Positions 49,815-59,669 of a stretch of DNA of 64,000 nucleotides are shown here, piece by piece. The stretch spans positions 1-64,000 of the forward strand of contig NZ_JABBNT010000006.1 of NCBI RefSeq assembly GCF_012926505.1, in the 5' to 3' direction. The position numbers were made by a program, and so were the translations under genes. The DNA comes from Pacificispira spongiicola (lineage in GTDB: Bacteria > Pseudomonadota > Alphaproteobacteria > UBA8366 > Aestuariispiraceae). Position 1 is the first letter of the stretch. The number at the start of each line of letters is the position of its first letter. The notes beneath the pieces are model-generated. The model did no database searches. It had not been told where the DNA came from and was given only the letters and a program-made list of their open reading frames with translations.

Positions 49815-52427
49815 CTACGCGTCTGACCCGATGATCCCGCGAATTTGCTTCAGGCCGGTGTCGATATCGGCGCCGATCCGCTCGACAAGTTCCATGCGCT
49901 CGTCCATCGGCATTTCGTGCATCTCTAGGTCTCTAGCGTATTCGGCCGCACGATTGAATCTGAAATTCGCCATCATCCCTCCCATCTCATGTGCGGCGGC
50001 CTTGAACTCGATCTGGGACCGTTGGGGGTCTCTCAAACTGGCGAGCACGGTTCTTGTTCCCGATTCAAGAGAGGAGATGAGACCCGGAATGCGATCTTTT
50101 GGCAGATCCTTCATCATTTCCAGAAATTCGCTAACGTCGAGCGCTGATTCGTCGTGGTCCGGGTGTTCAGTTGTACTGGAATGATCCCTCACCTGATCGG
50201 GCGCCTTCTCTGGGCTGGCGATGTAATGGAGTGCTTTAACAAGATTCGCATGTTTGAGGGGTTTCATCAGAACTGATTGCATTCCGGCAGCGAGATACAA
50301 TGCAACCTGGTCCGAGAAGACGTTGGCCGTCAGGGCAATGATTGGTAGCTGCGTTTCCGAAACACCTGCGGCACGCACGGTTCTTGTCGCCTCGATGCCG
50401 TCCATCTTTGGCATTTGGATGTCCATCAGGACGAGATCGAAAGTATGAGGGTTGCCGAGTATTGTTTCCACGGCCGCCTGCCCATCCTTAGCCAAGGTGA
50501 CCAAATGGCCATCACCTTCAAGCATCGATTGAATGATGAGCTGGTTCACCTTGTTGTCTTCGGCGACCAAAATGTTCATCGGTGAAATAGAGCTATCCGA
50601 AGAATGACTCTGCGCGATCAAATCATCCATAGATCCGGCCGCCAAGGGTAATGTAAGCGTGAAGGTTGAACCCGCCCCAAGTTCAGACCGGACAGTGAGG
50701 GTTCCCCCCAATGTCGTTGCCAGTTCATGGGAGATGGCTAACCCAAGGCCGGTTCCTCCCTTCGCCTTGCCTTCCGCTGTTTGACCAAAACGTTCGAAGA
50801 TGCGGGCTTGCGACTCCTTACGAATGCCAGACCCCGTATCGGTTACGTCGATGGATAGCAGGTGTTTCCCGTCTTTTAGGTCGGAAAGGTGTGGGCAAAT
50901 TGTGACCGAGCCCTCATCGGTGAACTTTATGGCGTTGCCGATCAGGTTGAACAGTATCTGTTGTATGTGAACCAAATCGCCTTGCAGGGGAGGATAATCG
51001 CTCTTCATCGCAAGGACGATATCGATTCCCTTGCTGACGCATTGCGGTTTGAAGATGGAATTCAGGCCGTCAAACAGGGCCGTTAGGTCGATCGGTTCCT
51101 CGGTCGATTCGAATACGCCTGCTTCAATACGAGAGAAATCGAGAACCTGGTTGATCAGAGCCAATAAGAATAGTCCGGAGTCCTTGGCTATCTTCAACTT
51201 CTCGGCCACAGGCTGGGCAAGAGGGTCCTTTTCTAGAAGTTGGAGTATGCCGAGAATTCCATTCAACGGCGTGCGTATCTCATGGCTCATGCTGGCAAGG
51301 AATGCGGATTTCGTCGCGTTCGCTTTACCGGCCTCGTCCGTCATCCGCCGAAGATCGGCCAGCAGGTTGTGGGTTTCTGTCCGGTCTCGAATAGCCGCCA
51401 CAATAAACTTGCCGTCGGGCGCGGTTGTGTTGGTAAGACTTATGTCTACGTAGATTTCACTGCCGTCACTTCTGACAGCCGTTAGATCGCGCGCAGAGCG
51501 GAGCCATCTGTTCTCGGGAGCATTAAGGAAGGCGTTACGAAGCCCCACATGCTGCTCTCGCAATTCGGCCGGCACGAGCATTTCTATATGTTCACCGACC
51601 AGTTCCTCCGCAGAATACCCAAGGAGTAGGTGGGAGGCACCGTTTATTCGTCGGATGACACCGTCCGTTGAAACGGAAACCAGTGCATCGGGCGAGTTGT
51701 CATACAGATCGTCGGCGTGACGAAGGGCGAGCTTGGCCCGGTCCAACGAATCTTCTCGCCTCTGAACCAGGAGAACCACAACAAACGACAGTGCGGATAC
51801 AACAACGACAACGGCGTAATTAAGGTAGGCAGCACGATCTAATTTAACCTGAGCATTCGACAATTCGGCAAGTTTCTCCTGCCGGCGCTGAGAGTTGAGC
51901 GCAAACATCTTTTGCAATGACGATAGGGCATTTTCGTCCGATACCCGGACGGCGGCGTCAAGCTCATCGACCGTATCCGTATCATGCGCTTGCGCTAGTT
52001 CGAATTTAACTTGGTATTCCATAAAGGTCGTTCGAACCTGACGGATATAGCCTTCTTCTTCTTCTGTCGTGACCAAATGAGAGAGATTCGACAACTCGTC
52101 GTTCAGCTGGGTAAAACTAGCCTGCAGCCTTTCGGCATATTTTGGGTCGCGTCGGATCACGTAGTTTTTGAAGTCGTGAATGATGCCCCCGTAGCCGATA
52201 AGGTTCGAAATACTAAGCAGCGATCGATCAATTTTCTCCGATTCATTAATAAAATCCTCCCACGCGTGTTCGACGTTCTCTGAAATCGTCGAGACGCGAT
52301 ACCCGGCAAATGCAACACAGGCGATCGATATTAAACAAAGCAATCCGACGAGCACCGTGGCGCGTAAAACATTGCCGTTGGGGAGATGTAAGGGCACGAT
52401 TTCCTCCCGTGCATATGCGGTCGGCAT
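49815..52427 (-). CDS. hybrid histidine kinase with PAS, kinase, receiver and HPt domains
   Basis: About 870 residues. Two membrane segments (near residues 24-45, ATVLVGLLCLISIACVAFAG, and ~220-240) bound a periplasmic helical sensor. A PAS domain (~265-375, ALVSVSTDGVIRRINGASHL) precedes the HisKA site SMSHEIRTPLNG near 381 and HATPase motifs (NLIGNAIKF, DTGSGI, GTGLGLAIS). Then a receiver (~616-735, LVLMDIQMPKMDG) and a C-terminal HPt (AAHEMGGMMANF). All phosphorelay residues are present, so the full relay can run within this protein and pass on to a separate receiver. Confidence 0.92.
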   Translation of the reverse strand: MPTAYAREEIVPLHLPNGNVLRATVLVGLLCLISIACVAFAGYRVSTISENVEHAWEDFINESEKIDRSLLSISNLIGYGGIIHDFKNYVIRRDPKYAERLQASFTQLNDELSNLSHLVTTEEEEGYIRQVRTTFMEYQVKFELAQAHDTDTVDELDAAVRVSDENALSSLQKMFALNSQRRQEKLAELSNAQVKLDRAAYLNYAVVVVVSALSFVVVLLVQRREDSLDRAKLALRHADDLYDNSPDALVSVSTDGVIRRINGASHLLLGYSAEELVGEHIEMLVPAELREQHVGLRNAFLNAPENRWLRSARDLTAVRSDGSEIYVDISLTNTTAPDGKFIVAAIRDRTETHNLLADLRRMTDEAGKANATKSAFLASMSHEIRTPLNGILGILQLLEKDPLAQPVAEKLKIAKDSGLFLLALINQVLDFSRIEAGVFESTEEPIDLTALFDGLNSIFKPQCVSKGIDIVLAMKSDYPPLQGDLVHIQQILFNLIGNAIKFTDEGSVTICPHLSDLKDGKHLLSIDVTDTGSGIRKESQARIFERFGQTAEGKAKGGTGLGLAISHELATTLGGTLTVRSELGAGSTFTLTLPLAAGSMDDLIAQSHSSDSSISPMNILVAEDNKVNQLIIQSMLEGDGHLVTLAKDGQAAVETILGNPHTFDLVLMDIQMPKMDGIEATRTVRAAGVSETQLPIIALTANVFSDQVALYLAAGMQSVLMKPLKHANLVKALHYIASPEKAPDQVRDHSSTTEHPDHDESALDVSEFLEMMKDLPKDRIPGLISSLESGTRTVLASLRDPQRSQIEFKAAAHEMGGMMANFRFNRAAEYARDLEMHEMPMDERMELVERIGADIDTGLKQIRGIIGSDA

Positions 52428-52519
52428 TTGTCGCTTTGCGCACGGTTTCGAAGGCGAAAATTGTGCACGCCGAACCAATCTTCGGCCGAGCTTACACCCA
52501 AACACGGGAAAGTATGTCG

Positions 52520-52939
52520 TTAATTCCGGGTGTTGGCGATCGCTTCAGCCACGCTGTTCAGCTTCGCGGTAACCTGGGCGATGGTGTACGGCTTAACGAT
52601 ATAACCTGATGCGGCAATACGTTGAGCTTGGCTGATCGCCTCTTGATTGGCCTGTGTGGTCACGAAAACGAAGTGGATATCGGTGTTCGTCGGGGCGGCT
52701 CCGGATCTGACAAGGCCGGCCAGTTCAAATCCATCCATGATCGGCATTTTGACATCGACGAATGCGATGTCGTATCGATGTTCCTGCAATTCTAGCAAGG
52801 CATCAGCGCCGTTTGAGACCGCGACGACCGAATGGATGCCGAGGCCGTTGACTATGCCCTGCAAGAGACGGCGAGAGGGTTCGTTATCTTCGGCAATCAA
52901 GATATTGAGTTTGGCGTGGAGTGAGGAAGCGGGAGGCAT
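52520..52939 (-). CDS. stand-alone response regulator receiver protein
   Basis: A 139-residue receiver: acid pair in ILIAEDNEPSRRLL, phosphoacceptor aspartate in IAFVDVKMPIMDG, threonine region in FVFVTTQANQ and lysine in YIVKPYT. It has a short tail after the receiver and no DNA-binding domain. It lies 92 bases upstream of the hybrid kinase start in the same direction, so the two are probably co-transcribed. Start ATG at 52939. Confidence 0.83.
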   Translation of the reverse strand: MPPASSLHAKLNILIAEDNEPSRRLLQGIVNGLGIHSVVAVSNGADALLELQEHRYDIAFVDVKMPIMDGFELAGLVRSGAAPTNTDIHFVFVTTQANQEAISQAQRIAASGYIVKPYTIAQVTAKLNSVAEAIANTRN

Positions 52940-53117
52940 GGAATGTGTTCCTTCTCTTCGGGCGATGCACAGACCCCTCCGGTAGCGCCCATATCCAGGA
53001 CGTTAAACATAACAGGTTCGGCAATAAAGGTTGAAACAATTGGCGAGGCGTCTCGGGCTGGGCGCCGCCCATTCGGTTGTGACCAAATCGTCGGCGGAAT
53101 AGGTGAGCCGTTAACCT

Positions 53118-53531
53118 TTACCGCGCGTCGGAGATCGCGGCGATCAGTTCTGAAATTTTAACTGGTTTCCGGAAATGCGCCAGAATTGGGATGCCGAAGG
53201 CTTCGCTCAAAAGTTCGAATGTTGAAAGATAGTCTCCGTCTTGCGCCGTCATTAGTATGGTTGGTAGTTTCAATCCAACGTTCCCGATTTCTCGGATGAC
53301 CTCATAGCCGTCTTTCTCAGGCATTATCAGATCAAGGACGAGTACGGTAGACGTCGGATTTGCAGAGACAAGGTTCTGCAGCTTGTCGCAAAACTCGCGA
53401 CCATTCACATAGTGTTCCACGGAATGGCCAACCGCCGACAAGGCGTCGGATAAAAGAATTGCATCGGCTTCTAGATCTTCGACTAAGAGTATCTTCACTA
53501 TGAACCCGGTTCTGGTGGATTGAAATGCCAT
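53118..53531 (-). CDS. stand-alone response regulator receiver protein
   Basis: A receiver of 126 residues from GTG 53498 or 137 from ATG 53531. Acid pair in ILLVEDLEADAIL, phosphoacceptor aspartate in LVLDLIMPEKDGYE, threonine region in ILMTAQDGD and lysine in HFRKPVKIS. The core begins at VKILLVED, favouring the GTG. No output domain. Divergent from the second hybrid kinase and 178 bases upstream of the previous receiver. Confidence 0.8.
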   Translation of the reverse strand: MAFQSTRTGFIVKILLVEDLEADAILLSDALSAVGHSVEHYVNGREFCDKLQNLVSANPTSTVLVLDLIMPEKDGYEVIREIGNVGLKLPTILMTAQDGDYLSTFELLSEAFGIPILAHFRKPVKISELIAAISDAR

Positions 53532-53668
53532 GCGTCTCTAACGGGAAAAGAGCGGATCATCCCGGATAAGTCAATTTTCAACCGAGCCAAGCGGTATCGT
53601 CGGATGTGTTGAAGATTTGTTAAGTCCGTCTCTGATACGATCATCGATCCCGATTGGAGGAGATGCGT

Positions 53669-56600
53669 ATGTTTGGGCAAGAGTCCAAAAGGTTTTACCT
53701 CTTGGCGTCGCTTTTGTTTTTTTTGATCGTCGCTTCGGTTGCGTCCGCTTCGCTTCGGCGTAGCAACGAAGCCGAGGATCGCGAACGCGTTACCAAACTC
53801 GTCAACGAGTTTAGCCAACTGATTGCGGATCGGTTCATGCTTTATCAGTATGGTTTGCGCGGCGCGCGCGGGGTCATTCAGGCTGGCGGATATAGGAACA
53901 TTTCTCGTTCCGTATTCGTCGACTATGTGAAATCGCGCGATATGGAGGACGAGTTTCCCGGCGCTCGCGGGATCGGCTATATCGAAATTGTCGACCAAGA
54001 TCAGGCGGCAGGTTTTGTCGAGCGTGCGCGACGAGACGGCTTTGTCGATTTTAGCATTCGCGAGCTTTCGCCGAACTCCGAAATGCGCTTCCTAATTAAA
54101 TATATCTATCCATTGAAGGGTAACGAGGGCGCAACCGGACTCGATATCGGCTCCGAAACCAATAGGCGCACGGCGGCTTGGGAAGCCGTAAAGACCGGGC
54201 AGCCGAAGTTGACTGCCCCGATCACCTTGGTGCAGGCCACCGGCGAGAAAAAGCAGGGGTTCCTGCTGTTGCTGCCGGTTTACGAACGACCGGATGTAGA
54301 ACCGGACGAGCGAGAAGAGACTGTCGTCGGCTGGACATACTCGCCCTTGGTGGTCAGCGAAGTTCTAAAGAACCTCGGACCGCGTCGTGACGAAATGGCC
54401 TTTTCGATTTCTGACGTTGGCTTTGAGGGAGAGTTCTTCGCCAGTCCAGGGTTTGAGTCCGGCAAATCGATTGTATCCAGAACCATCTCGGTCTTTGGTC
54501 GCGAATGGGACGTGCGTTTCCACACTCTACCCGGGTTTAGTGCGGCCTATACGAAGCATGATCCTGCCGTCCTCTTCGTTTTAATTCTGTCTATCGGCGC
54601 AATTTCGATATTCGCCGCATATACATTTCTACGCGTGAAGCAGCGAGATCGCGAAATAGAGGAAGAAAACGAAAAGCTTGCAAATACGATATTCGATGCG
54701 GCACCTCAGGCATTGATCGCGATCGATGCTTCCGGAGTCATCGTCCGGTCTTCCCCTTATGCGGATTCGCTAATCGCCAGAGAGAGACGAACTCTTCAAG
54801 GCATGCGCGCGAGCAGAATTTTCACAAGGGACACGTTTCAACAGCTGGAATCCATCCTGAGGGCGCCGCTTTCAAAACCCTCGGAGGGGCAACCGGGACG
54901 GCGCATCGTATCGAGCATCACCCGAGCGGATGGAACGTCATTTATGGGAGCAATAAGTCTTTCGACGATCAGACTTGGTAGCAAGAACTCACTGGTTGCG
55001 AGTGTCACCGACGTATCCGCCGAACATAAGGCGATGGAGATCCTCTCGGAGAGTCAGCAACGTTGGCAAGAACTGGCGAATTCGTTGCCGCAGTTTGTTT
55101 GGACATGCACCGCGACAGGGGAATGCGACTTCTTGAGTCACCGATGGCTGGAATATACGGGGCGGACATCGGAGGAGCAGATCGGGTTCCAGTGGCTGGA
55201 ACAGGTTCATCCCGATGACCGCGAGCGCACGATCGTGGCCTGGAATAAGGCGGTCGAGGCTAAATCGTCATTCATCGTTGAGTTTCGTATTCGCGATAAA
55301 AATGGCGATTATCGACTGTTCTACACACGTGCGGAACCGATCCTGGATTCGGACGGAAACGTCGGTCGTTGGATCGGATCCAACACGGATATCGAAGACC
55401 GTCATCGCGCCGAAGAGAGAAATCGAGAACTGCTGTCCGAAATGGAAGCGCGTGTTGTTCAACGGACAGGGGAACTCAATTCCGCCCTGAGAGATCTCCG
55501 GAACATCGTCGATGCCATGCCGACACTGATTTCATACTGGGATCGAAACCTAAGAAACCGGTTTGCAAACAAAGCGTTCGAAGACTGGATAGGTATGGCC
55601 ACCGGGGAGGTTCAAGGGAAACTGCTGTCGGAAATGATGCCCGAGGAGCGCCTTGAGATTTACCGGCCCTATATCGAAGACGCGTTCAAAGGGAACAAGA
55701 GCGTTGTGGAGACGGAGTTGCTCCACAAGACGTTGGGGCACCGCAATGTCTTGCTGCACTTCCTGCCAGATACGGATGGTGATCAGGTTTTCGGATTTTA
55801 TTCCCTCGTGTTCGATGTAACGGTGCTGAAGGCTACCGAGGAGGCGCAGCGACAGGCTCGGATCGTGGCCGAAGATGCTACGCGGGCAAAATCCGCATTT
55901 CTGACATCCATGAGCCACGAGCTACGAACGCCCATGAATTCGATTTTGGGTTTTTCGGATCTCCTACGATCCAATCATTTCGGCGTGCTCAACAAGAAAC
56001 AATCCGAGTATGTCGGGCTGATTCACAGAAGCGGGGAACATCTGCTCAAGCTGATGGACGGCGTTCTGGAGTTGAGCAAGATCGAGGCTGGTCGCGTTTC
56101 GGTATCGACCGAGCCCGTCAATGTCACGTCGGCGGTGAGGTCCGTGATCGCCTCCCTGACGCCGCTGGCTGAACGTAACGGCGTCGAGGTGTCCGAGCGC
56201 AATATAACGGATGCGTCGGGCTATGTTCTCGCGGACAAGACCCGACTTATGCAGGTGCTGCTCAATTTGGGCTCCAACGCTATCAAGTACAACAAGAGGG
56301 GTGGGCGCGTTGAATTCTCCTTCACGAAAGGCGACGACGGAATCACGAGAATTACCGTTACGGACAATGGCCGTGGTATACCGGCGGACCGGCAAGCCGG
56401 GGCGTTCCAACCGTTCAACAGAATGGGAGCGGAGCAGGGCGCCATTGAGGGCAGCGGAATTGGGCTGGCGCTTGTAAAGAACTATGTCGAATTGATGGGC
56501 GGGACGATCGATTTCGAGAGCGAGGAGGGAACGGGCTCCACCTTCTGGGTCGACTTGCAAACCGCATCGATCGACGAGGAGCTATACGGCAATGCCCACC

Positions 56601-57046
56601 GTGCCGACGCCGAAGAGGCACCACAAAGGCTCGAACTTCCGATGAAGATTCTTTACGTTGAGGATAACGAAGTCAATCGCATGCTCTTCGAGAACTACAT
56701 CATCGTGGCCGGCGGCGACCGCGTCGACTTTTTCCAGGCGCGCAACGGAATAGAAGGGCTTGAAATTGCACGTCGGGAAATTCCAGATCTGATTTTCTTG
56801 GATATCAACCTCCCTGGTATGAGCGGCTTTGATATCTTGGAGGAAATTCGCGACGACGAGCAGCTCAAGGACATTCGAGTCATAGCGGTTTCGGCGAATG
56901 CAATGGAAGGTGACGCCGAAAAGGGAATGTCAGCTGGATTTGACGCCTATATGCCGAAGCCTTTCCGATTTGAGCAACTGCAATCGATCTTGATGCAGCA
57001 TGAGGAAGAGATGAGGCGTAGGGCGAGTGGCTTCGTGGGTAGTTAG
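53669..57046 (+). CDS. large hybrid histidine kinase with CHASE and three PAS domains
   Basis: A 1125-residue membrane kinase. A helix near residues 10-28 and a second near 299-320 (AVLFVLILSIGAISIFAAYT) flank a periplasmic CHASE sensor (FMLYQYGLRGARGVIQAGGY). Three PAS domains follow (~335-450, ~460-590, ~605-730). HisKA site SMSHELRTPMNS near 748, HATPase motifs (LNLGSNAIKYN, DNGRGI, GSGIGLAL), then a receiver (~990-1110) with LIFLDINLPGMSGF and KPFRFEQ. CHASE domains sense extracellular small molecules. Start ATG at 53669, spaced eight bases from the GGAGG site. No HPt; it could use the HPt of the other kinase. Confidence 0.92.
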   Translation: MFGQESKRFYLLASLLFFLIVASVASASLRRSNEAEDRERVTKLVNEFSQLIADRFMLYQYGLRGARGVIQAGGYRNISRSVFVDYVKSRDMEDEFPGARGIGYIEIVDQDQAAGFVERARRDGFVDFSIRELSPNSEMRFLIKYIYPLKGNEGATGLDIGSETNRRTAAWEAVKTGQPKLTAPITLVQATGEKKQGFLLLLPVYERPDVEPDEREETVVGWTYSPLVVSEVLKNLGPRRDEMAFSISDVGFEGEFFASPGFESGKSIVSRTISVFGREWDVRFHTLPGFSAAYTKHDPAVLFVLILSIGAISIFAAYTFLRVKQRDREIEEENEKLANTIFDAAPQALIAIDASGVIVRSSPYADSLIARERRTLQGMRASRIFTRDTFQQLESILRAPLSKPSEGQPGRRIVSSITRADGTSFMGAISLSTIRLGSKNSLVASVTDVSAEHKAMEILSESQQRWQELANSLPQFVWTCTATGECDFLSHRWLEYTGRTSEEQIGFQWLEQVHPDDRERTIVAWNKAVEAKSSFIVEFRIRDKNGDYRLFYTRAEPILDSDGNVGRWIGSNTDIEDRHRAEERNRELLSEMEARVVQRTGELNSALRDLRNIVDAMPTLISYWDRNLRNRFANKAFEDWIGMATGEVQGKLLSEMMPEERLEIYRPYIEDAFKGNKSVVETELLHKTLGHRNVLLHFLPDTDGDQVFGFYSLVFDVTVLKATEEAQRQARIVAEDATRAKSAFLTSMSHELRTPMNSILGFSDLLRSNHFGVLNKKQSEYVGLIHRSGEHLLKLMDGVLELSKIEAGRVSVSTEPVNVTSAVRSVIASLTPLAERNGVEVSERNITDASGYVLADKTRLMQVLLNLGSNAIKYNKRGGRVEFSFTKGDDGITRITVTDNGRGIPADRQAGAFQPFNRMGAEQGAIEGSGIGLALVKNYVELMGGTIDFESEEGTGSTFWVDLQTASIDEELYGNAHRADAEEAPQRLELPMKILYVEDNEVNRMLFENYIIVAGGDRVDFFQARNGIEGLEIARREIPDLIFLDINLPGMSGFDILEEIRDDEQLKDIRVIAVSANAMEGDAEKGMSAGFDAYMPKPFRFEQLQSILMQHEEEMRRRASGFVGS

Positions 57047-57977
57047 CGACCTCGGCCGAAGCTGCGACCAACAAAATTTCCCTGGTAAGTGTATGGTGGA
57101 AGAGGGGGACGAAACTCGGCAGTCAATAAAGCTTTTTTTTATTTGTTGGATACCCGCAGCCTCGAATTGTGATCGAGGTGGGTATGGGCCGATCCATCAA
57201 GAAGGAACGGCTATGGTGTTGCGATATCCGCGACCGGCAAGTTTTCAAAAGTATTAAGCACGAAGTTTGAAGGCGCCTTCGTTAATGGGGCGCTGTTTGC
57301 GAGGCCGCATTGCGGCGCGCATACACCATGCGCTGACCAATGCCAGAGCTCGCCCCCGCTGGTGTCGCGGTCCGATTTCAATTTGGGTGTCCCGCTGGTT
57401 GGAATTGCCGTGTCTGTAGCTGTTCTATCGAACAACCTGTCGCGAGCGTTCATTGCCGGGCCGATGTTGGTTTTTTGCGGCATGGTTCTCGCTTCGTGGT
57501 CGGCGAGAAGTCGGCAAAACAGCGGTTCCTCGATGCGGAGCTTGATCGAGTCGCATTCGGGATGTGGAGCCTAGCAGCGGAGTTAATATATGTCGCTTTT
57601 TGGGCCTCCTGTGTGTTGAAAGGCTCTGATTAGAGAAGCTCTTGGCGTGCGGATGGGGGGGCTTTGAAGGGCGCTCCATCTTCGCAGACCAACTTTCCTT
57701 AGAGTGAAATTTTTAAAAAACTCAACAATGATCGCATTGAGCGGCGAAGCCGCGAATACGCAGGTTCGTGAAGTGGGACCACTTCACCTATCTTGCCGAC
57801 CTACGACAGGACAACAAACGACAATTCCCGAGTCTTTCCGGCAATTTTCGGCAAGAAATGACAATTTCTGACAAAGTGGAATAAAAGCAACCATTTAGCG
57901 AGTGCATCGTCAGATTCTATACGCTAAGGGTTGTTTCCTTCGGTCGAGCCGGTAATCCTATCGGCTCGTTTTCCTTT
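57047..57977. other. 931-base gene-poor stretch between the hybrid kinase and the serine recombinase
   Basis: No convincing coding region is seen on either strand: short frames are composition-poor, mutually overlapping and without ribosome sites. It contains a perfect inverted repeat (57768-57787), a further small dyad near 57855-57875 (AGAAAT / ATTTCT), and unusually many GACAA strings. The low-GC middle and lack of genes suit a recombination or attachment region, or a decayed insertion. Confidence 0.5.
57768..57787. promoter_or_regulatory. perfect 9-bp inverted repeat upstream of the serine recombinase
   Basis: GTGAAGTGG and CCACTTCAC are exact complements separated by GA. It lies about 210 bases before the recombinase ATG. 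Perfect dyads of this kind serve as operator or recombinase attachment sites; which applies here is unknown. Confidence 0.5.
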
Positions 57978-57995
57978 GTGAAACAAGGTGTTCAT

Positions 57996-59597
57996 ATGTC
58001 TCGACCGCTCCGGGTCGCGATCTATGCGCGATACTCATCGGATCTGCAAAATCCGTCGTCAATTGACGACCAGGTGCACCTTTGCAGAGGGCTGTTAGCC
58101 CATCGATATGGCCTGGATGATGCTCACGCCGTTTTCACCGATCCGGCGATCTCCGGGGCGACGATGTTGCGGCCAGGCCTTGGGGCGCTGCTCAAGGAAG
58201 CGGAGGGCGGTCGTTTGGATCTTGTTGTGACGGAAGGGTTGGACCGCCTGTCCCGCGACTTGGCCGATATCGCGCTGATCTATCGAACGCTTCAGAACAA
58301 CAATGTCGCGATCGTCACGGCGCATGAGGGGGACATCGGCGAGCTGCATATCGGGTTCAAGGGAACCATGAATGCCGTTTACCTGAAGGATCTGCGTGAG
58401 AAGGTCCGAAGAGCTCATAGCAGTCGCCTAGCTCAGGGCCGTGTGCCAGCCGGTGTTAGTTACGGTTATCGCGTCGTCAAAGGGGTGTTGGACGATCGAG
58501 GCAGCTACGAAACGGGCCTTCGGTCCATTCATCCTGAAGAGTCGGCCGTCATCCTAAGAATCTTCGAGGAGTTCGCCGCCGGCGTCCCGACAGGACAAAT
58601 CGTTAAGTCGCTCAATTGGGATCACATTCTGAGCCCGTCCGGCAAGATGTGGCGCGTGAACACGATCACCGGTGCACCCTCGCGCGGCCAGGGCATCCTG
58701 AACAACGAAATGTACCGTGGTTGGATTGTCTACAATCGAACGAGAAAGGTCGTTGATCCGAAGACGGGAAAATCCCGCCATGTTCTTAAACCGAGACAGG
58801 AATGGGAGCGCCGGTTCGTTCCGGAACTTCAGATCATCTCTGACGAGCTCTGGGACCGTGCTGCGCGTCGTCGGAACGAGCGATACCTTTCGCAAGCCGA
58901 AGACACCGATATCGGAAAAACAGGCCTGCGGCCGAATAAACGCCCTCTCACGTCACTCGTGGTTTGCGGCGAATGCGGCGGCAAGAAAGGCGTCGCGAAT
59001 GCCGGCCGCTATGTCTGCAATGTCGCCCGCTTCGATCACGGGCGTTGCGGCAACAACAGAGGAACCAAGGAAGAGACAATCAAGGAGCTGCTCTTTCAGT
59101 TTCTATTCGAACGAGTTCAAGATGAGGGGGCGTGGACTGAAAAACTCAGAAGCGAACTGACGCCGGGTTGGAACGCGTATCAGGACGCGCAATCGAATCT
59201 GAAGTCACTGAGAGGTCGACAAAATCGACTTCTCGACGCAATCGAACGTGGGGTGAACCCGAACAGTACGGCCGATCGGCTTGTGCTTCTGGAAAAGAGC
59301 ATCGCCGAGTTGGAAACGATCATTCGGCCGCCGGCCGTTCCAAGCTCTGATGCAGCACTTCGGGGGATATTGATGACAGCTTTGAACAGATTAGAGGCTC
59401 AGTTTTCGAATCTTAAATACGCGAGGCAAACGAGGCGACTTCTTAGCTCTCTAGTGGAAGCCATCACATTGACGCCTGTACGGACGCAGCGATACGGGGA
59501 GCATGTCCAAATTAGGATCAAGAAGTACGGCTGGGGGAGTTTCTTCCACGAAGTTGCGGAGGTCTGGCCGGATATCTCGGGGTTCGATTGCAGTTAA
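57996..59597 (+). CDS. large serine recombinase
   Basis: A 533-residue recombinase. The N-terminal catalytic domain (residues ~5-150) shows IYARYSSDLQNPSSIDDQVH with the nucleophilic serine in the YSS region and LDRLSRDLADIA. The Recombinase domain follows (~165-300), then a zinc ribbon (CGECGGKKG, CNVARFDHGRCGNN) near 325-355 and a coiled-coil insertion, all usual in large serine integrases. It starts at ATG 57996 (GTG 57978 possible). It lies immediately before the CBASS genes, on the other strand, and may mobilise this end of the island. Confidence 0.9.
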   Translation: MSRPLRVAIYARYSSDLQNPSSIDDQVHLCRGLLAHRYGLDDAHAVFTDPAISGATMLRPGLGALLKEAEGGRLDLVVTEGLDRLSRDLADIALIYRTLQNNNVAIVTAHEGDIGELHIGFKGTMNAVYLKDLREKVRRAHSSRLAQGRVPAGVSYGYRVVKGVLDDRGSYETGLRSIHPEESAVILRIFEEFAAGVPTGQIVKSLNWDHILSPSGKMWRVNTITGAPSRGQGILNNEMYRGWIVYNRTRKVVDPKTGKSRHVLKPRQEWERRFVPELQIISDELWDRAARRRNERYLSQAEDTDIGKTGLRPNKRPLTSLVVCGECGGKKGVANAGRYVCNVARFDHGRCGNNRGTKEETIKELLFQFLFERVQDEGAWTEKLRSELTPGWNAYQDAQSNLKSLRGRQNRLLDAIERGVNPNSTADRLVLLEKSIAELETIIRPPAVPSSDAALRGILMTALNRLEAQFSNLKYARQTRRLLSSLVEAITLTPVRTQRYGEHVQIRIKKYGWGSFFHEVAEVWPDISGFDCS

Positions 59598-59669
59598 GCG
59601 ACTTAACGTGGTATGCGGAAAGCTGGTGTCGGGCGGCTATTTGTGATCGAGACAAAGAGGGCATGTGAG

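Noticed and set aside
57027-57679. Several short frames in the gene-poor stretch
   Set aside because: They overlap each other on both strands, lack ribosome sites and show no conserved pattern.
57768-57870. CRISPR array
   Set aside because: The GACAA strings and small dyads are irregular, without equal-length repeats or spacers; no cas genes occur in the window.
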